Assembly (NCBI RefSeq): GCF_029784155.1
Contig: NC_073692.1
Location: 329,239,920 to 329,303,919, forward strand
Reading direction: 5' to 3'
Source: Uranotaenia lowii
Taxonomy: Eukaryota > Arthropoda > Insecta > Diptera > Culicidae
DNA length: 64,000 nt
Part shown: positions 58,207 to 64,000 of the stretch, in pieces
How positions within the stretch are numbered: position 1 is the first letter of the stretch
How the letters are laid out: every line of letters starts with the position of its first letter
Program-made: the position numbers and the translations under genes
The notes under the pieces: generated by a model
Seen by the model: only the letters and a program-made list of their open reading frames with translations
Told to the model about the DNA's origin: nothing
Database searches by the model: none

Positions 58207-59025
58207 TTAAGATTATCAAAATTGCCATTTCTATAAGAGCCAATTTTCAAATTAAAATCTCAAGTTTGGTCAAGTTGGCAATATTTTAACTGCAAATTTT
58301 TTTTATCTTTTTCTTTAACTTTTGAAATGTTGATTCATTTACATCGATATTGAAAATGTTTCAATTATATCAAGAGTTTGAATTAAGTTTATTTTATTTT
58401 AGTATAGAAGTAATTTTTAAGTAATTGTAAACTTTTCAAAACTTATTCTGTGCTCTAATCCAATAAACTAAATCTACTAGACTTTGGAGCACATTCAAAG
58501 GTTTCAACCATGGGTGAAAGTAAGTATCTGCAAAAATAATTTTTGATTAAAATACTTTTTTTGAATTGTTCCACGCAAATTCATCAAAATAGCTACTATA
58601 CCATGTTGCACGCTTTTATTTAACCAATTTTAGTTCCAATTACATCTGAGACACCTTATTTTAGAAATTAAGAAGTTTATCTGCATAGATAATTGCACCG
58701 CGAAAGGCGGGAAACTTCGCTACATATTCGGCATTCTGAATCTTATAAACCACTGAACCAAATAAGGTTCAAGTATGTATACTCAACAGTTTTTGAACAA
58801 TCCAAATATTAGGAAAACTGCATACTTGGGTTTATTAATGACAAGTCAATATATCGAACACACCCAAGACACAATTTAAAACTTATAAGATTATTAATTG
58901 TGCCATTGGAATGAAAATGTTATGAAAATAAACCACTGAAAAAACGAATTATTTATAAGACCGCCCTAACATACTACAGAAAAATTGCCTTAAAACTTTT
59001 AGTTGAAGCGTAGAAGATTGAAGAA
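58207..59025. other. Unassigned AT-rich DNA
   Basis: No gene, inverted repeat or array recognised. Confidence 0.45.
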
Positions 59026-60581
59026 CCCTAAACTGGGGCAACCTAAATCACCGGGGTAACTTTGATTCATATGATTTTTTTTTCTACAAAAACATTTAAA
59101 AATAAGTCTCATATTCAAATATCTGAAAACTTCTTCTTTTGAAAGCCTATAAATTAAGTTTCAAACAGGCAAAATTAAGTTTGTTTATTGTTCCTGTTAA
59201 CAAAAATTTTATTCAAAAATCTTAAAATATATATATTTTTTTCACAGGGTCCCAAACAAACACCCTTCCTGAAGATATTTATGTGAAGGTTAAAATAATT
59301 GACAAAGTTTGACTGTTATTTTTTATATCATTTTGTAATGAACTATTGAAAGTATGGCGGCTTGTAATTTCATTCAGATGCATCACGAACTACACCACTA
59401 GAATTGGTGTGAAAAAACCTTTTTTGTGAAAATAAATTTATTGTAAAAATTTTGCGTTTATATACTCACTATCAAGTGCAAAGCTGAAATAACATGCAAG
59501 AAAATCTGAGAAATTGCAAATCGACAAAGCGTTCGAAAAACAGCTATCTTTGAAAATCGTCAAAAATTCAGTGTTTCGTATTTTGAAAATCTTAATATGC
59601 TTCAATGTGCCCAATAACATCAACTTTTAAATTCTCTTTTCAAAACTAATCTGGTGTGACCTATACAATTTTATGGTTCGTTGATTAAAAACTACGGTTT
59701 ATACACTACTGTTTTTTTTTACATTTTTGAAAAAAAGAATATATTCTTGTATGTAACGTATAGCTTCTAACTTCAGCTTTTTTGGACACTTACTGATTTT
59801 TTTAGTTGATTCAGTTGATCTACAGTCTATTTTTTAATGCATGTTTTTTCATATATACTTTTTCTTGGACTTTGAATAACAAAAAAAATGAAGTGATGTA
59901 GCTAAATATATTTTGAAAAAAACATATATGAGCTACGTTTCGAGGTTTTCGAAACTGTATATTTTGTTAAAATCGGTAGGGAAACATAAGAAATATATTG
60001 GTTTTAATCAGAGTTTTAAATTGATTTTCCTGACTCCAGGGAATGTAACGAGTTGATCCTTTCTAGGACGGATGAGGTTTAAAAATAGGGAAATTATCCA
60101 ATAGTAAGCCTTCATAGGATGAACAACTTGCAACTCTATCAAATGGTTATGTTTGAGGGGAAAAAATGAGAATAGTGGGAGGACCAGGAAAATGTATAAA
60201 GGTAAATTGCATTTGTTTTTGGAGCTGAAAAATATTAAGAAATTTTTATAATCTTTGCCCCTAAATGAATGCAGCATCTTTTTCCATCTCTTGATAACAG
60301 ATGTTTCCGAAAGAACGGCACCATAACAATAATTTTGAAGACATTAGGAAACGATAAATCCATGCTGATCAAAGTTACCCTGAAACATGAAATCTGGTTT
60401 TGATGAACATTTAATCGTAGCCACTACCTAATGCCGTTTATATATTCTGCCACCAATGATCTTGGTTTATACTCTTTTTCTCAGTGAAAGTTATAAAATT
60501 TTTAAGGTGTTGCGAAAAAACAAACCTTTCCAAAATATTGAAATATAAATGACAAAGTGAATAAATTTACCCCAGTTAAGG
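59026..60581. mobile_element. Large MITE, CCCTAAACTGGGG type, 1.56 kb
   Basis: Left end CCCTAAACTGGGGCAAC and right end TTTACCCCAGTTAAGG are diverged versions of the ends at 15060 and 16009. TA follows at 60582; the left TA appears mutated to AA. Inside are CCGGGGTAACTTTGATTCAT (59055) and GATCAAAGTTACCCTG (60368), plus the core GCCCCTAAATGAATGCAGCA (60257). No credible coding sequence. Confidence 0.75.
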
Positions 60582-60583
60582 TA

Positions 60584-63577
60584 ATTGACAGAGGGACAAA
60601 CATGTTTTAAATATTGAAGAATTTCATATGCACTTATCTAATCGCTGTTAGAAAATATAATGCGTTGCTCTGAAATTTTGTGAACCACTTGAAAAAACTG
60701 CGAGCCATAGTTCAATCCTTTAAATATTTGTAAAAGTTTTATTTCAGGGTATTGTTGCAGTTTCTGCAATGTCAAAAACATACCAAAACTCATTCAACTT
60801 CTTATACGTTATTAAGCTAAACAAGTTATTATCAATTCATGATCTTGAGCAATTGCTTAAAGTATGAGAAATGAGGAATTAAGATATAAACATATGTATG
60901 AAATGTTTCTCAGTTCAATAAAATACATTAATAAAAACTCTTATGTAAATTCGCATTCCATTCTTAAAGTGTATTGCAAAGTGTAGAAATCTACATTATA
61001 ATAAATGTAATGTTCAGAATTTATTCAACTTCGATATTACTTTTTTCGATGTTTTACACCTGATTATGGTTTATGTAGTATGAAATTTTGAAATTTTTTA
61101 GTGTCAACTTCCCAAACCTAAGTTATCTGTTTTTTTTTTTAATAAAAATAATTAAAACTCTTAGCCTAGCTCAACTTAACTGCTTCTTTAAACAAAAACT
61201 TAAAATTATATTTTACCATTAACTTGTCACCATTTTCACTAGAATTTTTAGCTCCTTACGTTGGATATATCCAAAAACCAAAATGAAGCTACACTATGGT
61301 TTATCAAAATTTAATTCTTTAAAATTGGTAAGTGTCTTTTTAAAATCTTTGCGATTCTCGAGCATTTTGAAAAGTTATACATCTAGCAATTAGCATTTCC
61401 ATTTGTGCATTCGATTTTGTATAGATGGCCACTATCATTTGGTTTCATGTCGACTATGACAGATCTTATTCCTTCGAGTTATTTTGTTGTCAAAAAATTG
61501 TCCAATTATATTTTTGTTCAGTATTTTTGTTCGGTCAAACAAAGCTTTGCCTGTAATCATTCAATTTTAATGTTCTAAACATCAATAGAAATATTTTCTA
61601 TATCAAAATTATTTTAAGAAATAAAAATCCCCGAAAACATAACGTTTGTAATTTTTTTCTAATGCTTGATGCTGACTTATTCGGAAATTAACAGTATAAG
61701 TCAGAAGTATTTCTTTATTTTTCATTTTTTTTTTTTCGCTTTGTAAACCGAAAACCGTTTAAATGCAGTGAAAGTCAACCATTAGCCACTAGAAAATCAA
61801 AAATAACTGAATCAGTTACACAGAAAATAAAATAGAAAAATATTCAAATCTTCTCAAATTTAGCCACAATGCTGGAAACTACGTGAACAACAATCTCAGA
61901 AATTGGGCTGTGATCTGAGAAAAATTGAAAATATTGAGAACCTCTGAATTTCAGTGTATGGATAATATCTCGTCTTAATTTTTTTGGACTCACTGAAGTA
62001 TATCAGTCATATCATAAAATCATTACCTATGAGTTAGGTAATTAATAAATGAGTTGTGAATTCAATTATCCAAAAACTTTTTTCCACGCTAAGGCTTTAA
62101 TCATTTAGAATCCGGGCAGTTACAAACGTGTGTATTTTAAAAACTTTTCATTTGAACGAAAAACTTTCTATAAAGAAATGATGGTGTTGATATCAAATTT
62201 AATGTTGTAATATCAAAAAAATCGTTAATTACAAGAAATACTCCTACTTTATCATGAAATCTCTTTTTTTTTTATCTTTGAACACTTTTTCAGTTATGTA
62301 CAAATTGATTTCTTATTTTTACCACAGAAGCAAAACTATTGCAAAATTATGATATTCTACACAAATTCACCTAAAAAAACTTATTGGAATCTGGCTGAAC
62401 CCTTTTCATGAGTAGGCATCTCGAAAATTTGTACCTCTTTAATTCGGTTTTTACATAAATTTCCTTCTCCATCAGAACACATCTGTCACATTGCGTAAAA
62501 ACCGGTTGCACCGATTGCGATCTAAGGAACTGTTCACTATTAGTTGTTTACTTGGTGTCTACTTATCAGGCAACACCTTTTACCTGTCGGAAACGGATTT
62601 ACTGCATAGTTAAGTCTGCATTCAGTAATCCCCAATATCCATAGACTTTTAACCATAAATAGTTGAGATCAAGGGTTCCACTCCGATGCTTGGTTTGAAC
62701 TTCGTAAGCATTCTAGAGTGGCTCCTTCTTATACTTATGAACTTAGTAAAATCCAACAGTTCATGAGTTTTCAAGTCGAAAATGAATGTATCATGTCTTC
62801 TTGCATCGTAAATATCTCAAACACACGTTAACTTAAAAATTTGAAAAAAATAGGCAAGATAGTCCTTTTCATAACCAACACAACGCTGCTAAGGATTTGC
62901 ATATCCGAGCTCTAAAAACGTAGCTATCATCGAAATGAAGTGCCACGATACTAAATGATCACAGCCTTAAATGAAGATATTTTAGTTCCATTTTTGTTTA
63001 TTTCTGTTGAATGATGTACCTGTTAAGAGTATTTTGATGTAGATGATAGTTCTTTACAGATGATTTTTTGATTGACTGTTTGTAGGCCACAGATCATTTT
63101 ACGTACGGATTTTTTTTAATCTGAAAATCTGTTCTTCTTATCGATCACACTAATATGATGAAAGCAGCTCATTTCGAACGCCAGCTCTTAAAATCGGAGA
63201 AACTATCTTGGAGAGAAACTATTCTCTAGGATATCACTTTTTTAAATAAAAGTTTATATTAAAAAAATAAACAAACAGTCTAAATGGATCATTAGGTAAG
63301 AGGATAATTAGTTGTCTGAAACTGTTGCACCGCGGTCAAAAAATTCACTTTTGTTTTCACGCGGAAAGTCCCAGACGCGTTATGCGTACTGAGAAAATAG
63401 TTAATTTGCAATGACTAATGCACCATTTCTGGGTCGCACCAACTGTGGCTTTTTTCGGCTTTTATTTAGCTACCGAAAGTAAGATGCAGTTTTTGGGTGT
63501 TCAATCCATGGTTTCACTACTAGGGAATTCCAGCCATTATGTGGAACGATGTATGAACGGTTTGCTTTCTGGTGGCT
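60584..63577. other. Unassigned intergenic DNA upstream of the last gene
   Basis: About 3 kb of AT-rich sequence with no recognised gene or element. The final 250 bases are less AT-rich and are presumably the proximal upstream region of the gene starting at 63612. Confidence 0.45.
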
Positions 63578-63614
63578 TATAAAACCAAGGTTGAACCCTC
63601 TGTTTAGCATCAGT
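63578..63614 (+). promoter_or_regulatory. Core promoter (TATAAAA + TCAGT initiator)
   Basis: TATAAAA at 63578-63584 and TCAGT at 63610-63614 are about 32 bases apart, giving a predicted start at A63612 and a 61-base 5' UTR. Confidence 0.85.
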
Positions 63615-63672
63615 CTCATTCCGTCGTTGTTCCAGAGTGTGTTTTCCAATTTGAAGTACCGAGAGCAAAACG

Positions 63673-64000
63673 ATGCAGGTGAGTTTAGAAAATTAATGAA
63701 GTACTTCGATGTTCTGGACATAAAATTTAAAATATTTCATTTTCAGACCGTTCTATCATCTTTGGTTCTTGCCATTGTGGCGATTGTAGCTGTTGACTCT
63801 GCCGCGATTGATCAGGGGAGTAAATCAGTGATTAAACGAGATCTATGGCAATACGCTGGAGTTTCAGATGGATATCACAGTGGCCTAGGATCATCGAACG
63901 GAGGTGATCAACAGGCAGACCACTATCAAGCTCCAACGCAGATGCAGCAACTTAAAGCCGAATTTCCGGCAGCTAAAGGAGGGCTCGGCGATGGAGATCA
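63673..64000 (+). CDS. Secreted protein, N-terminal part, runs off the window
   Basis: Exon 1 contributes only ATG CAG (63673-63678). A GT-AG intron (63679-63746) separates it from exon 2, which is open to the window end. The 86 visible residues begin with a signal peptide MQTVLSSLVLAIVAIVAVDS, with cleavage expected around Ala21-Ala22. A dibasic Lys32-Arg33 site follows, then a hydrophilic Gly, Gln and Ser-rich segment (DGYHSGLGSSNGG, MQQLKAEFPAAKGG). No domain is recognised. The intron inside the signal peptide, the TATA/TCAGT promoter and the composition are common in insect cuticular and other abundantly secreted extracellular proteins, so that is the leading guess. The function is not established. 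Confidence 0.8.

Noticed and set aside
1..64000. CRISPR arrays, bacterial operons, ribosomal RNA genes, LTR retrotransposons or viral insertions
   Set aside because: None was seen. Direct repeats here are simple or degenerate arrays without spacers, all RT frames are of the non-LTR type, and no recognisable viral gene was found.

Overview
The window looks like a stretch of an insect nuclear genome, most likely a culicine mosquito. It is AT-rich, gene-poor and crowded with transposable elements, and the one complete gene has tiny GT-AG introns and a TATA/TCAGT promoter. The species call is inference from general character; no database was consulted.

Genes. Only two host genes can be supported. 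The first (51254-54100, +) is a four-exon secreted S1 serine protease. It has a complete His-Asp-Ser triad, trypsin-like specificity, a core resembling CLIP-domain proteases but no clip domain, and an unusual unpaired Cys just after the GDSGG motif. The second starts at 63673 and runs off the right edge. It encodes a small secreted protein whose first intron interrupts the signal peptide, an arrangement common in cuticle-type genes.

Autonomous-type transposons. A near full-length Jockey-like non-LTR element (23909-28367, +) lies between perfect target-site duplications but carries three stops, a frameshift and a deletion. Four fragments of other non-LTR elements lie on the minus strand: A 31591-32480, B 32502-34046, D 42242-43026 and C 46590-49866. 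Fragment C contains a 362-bp near-perfect palindrome and is split by a 906-bp TA-flanked element. Tc1/mariner relics are a DD34E-type copy with a mutated catalytic residue (11501-12440), two copies of a DD37E-type element (16060-17035 and 45440-45986) and one isolated Tc1-type end (45989-46184).

Non-coding elements. At least thirteen short elements with terminal inverted repeats are visible. They include two TTAA-flanked piggyBac-type MITEs, a large TA-flanked group of 0.9-1.6 kb with a shared internal core, and families that repeat their own terminal word internally (GCCCGG, TGCGCATA, GTCGAAAACT). There are tRNA-derived SINEs at 34838 and 52927 (the latter inside the protease intron) and a minus-strand SINE with two B boxes at 43785-43990. 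Two long hairpin structures (1-2227 and 57766-57945), several tandem repeats and stretches of unassigned AT-rich DNA fill the rest.

The features do not form a pathway. The history is one of nested insertions around two isolated genes. The best leads are the inverted duplication in LINE C, the TA-flanked family with its shared core, and the odd-cysteine protease.
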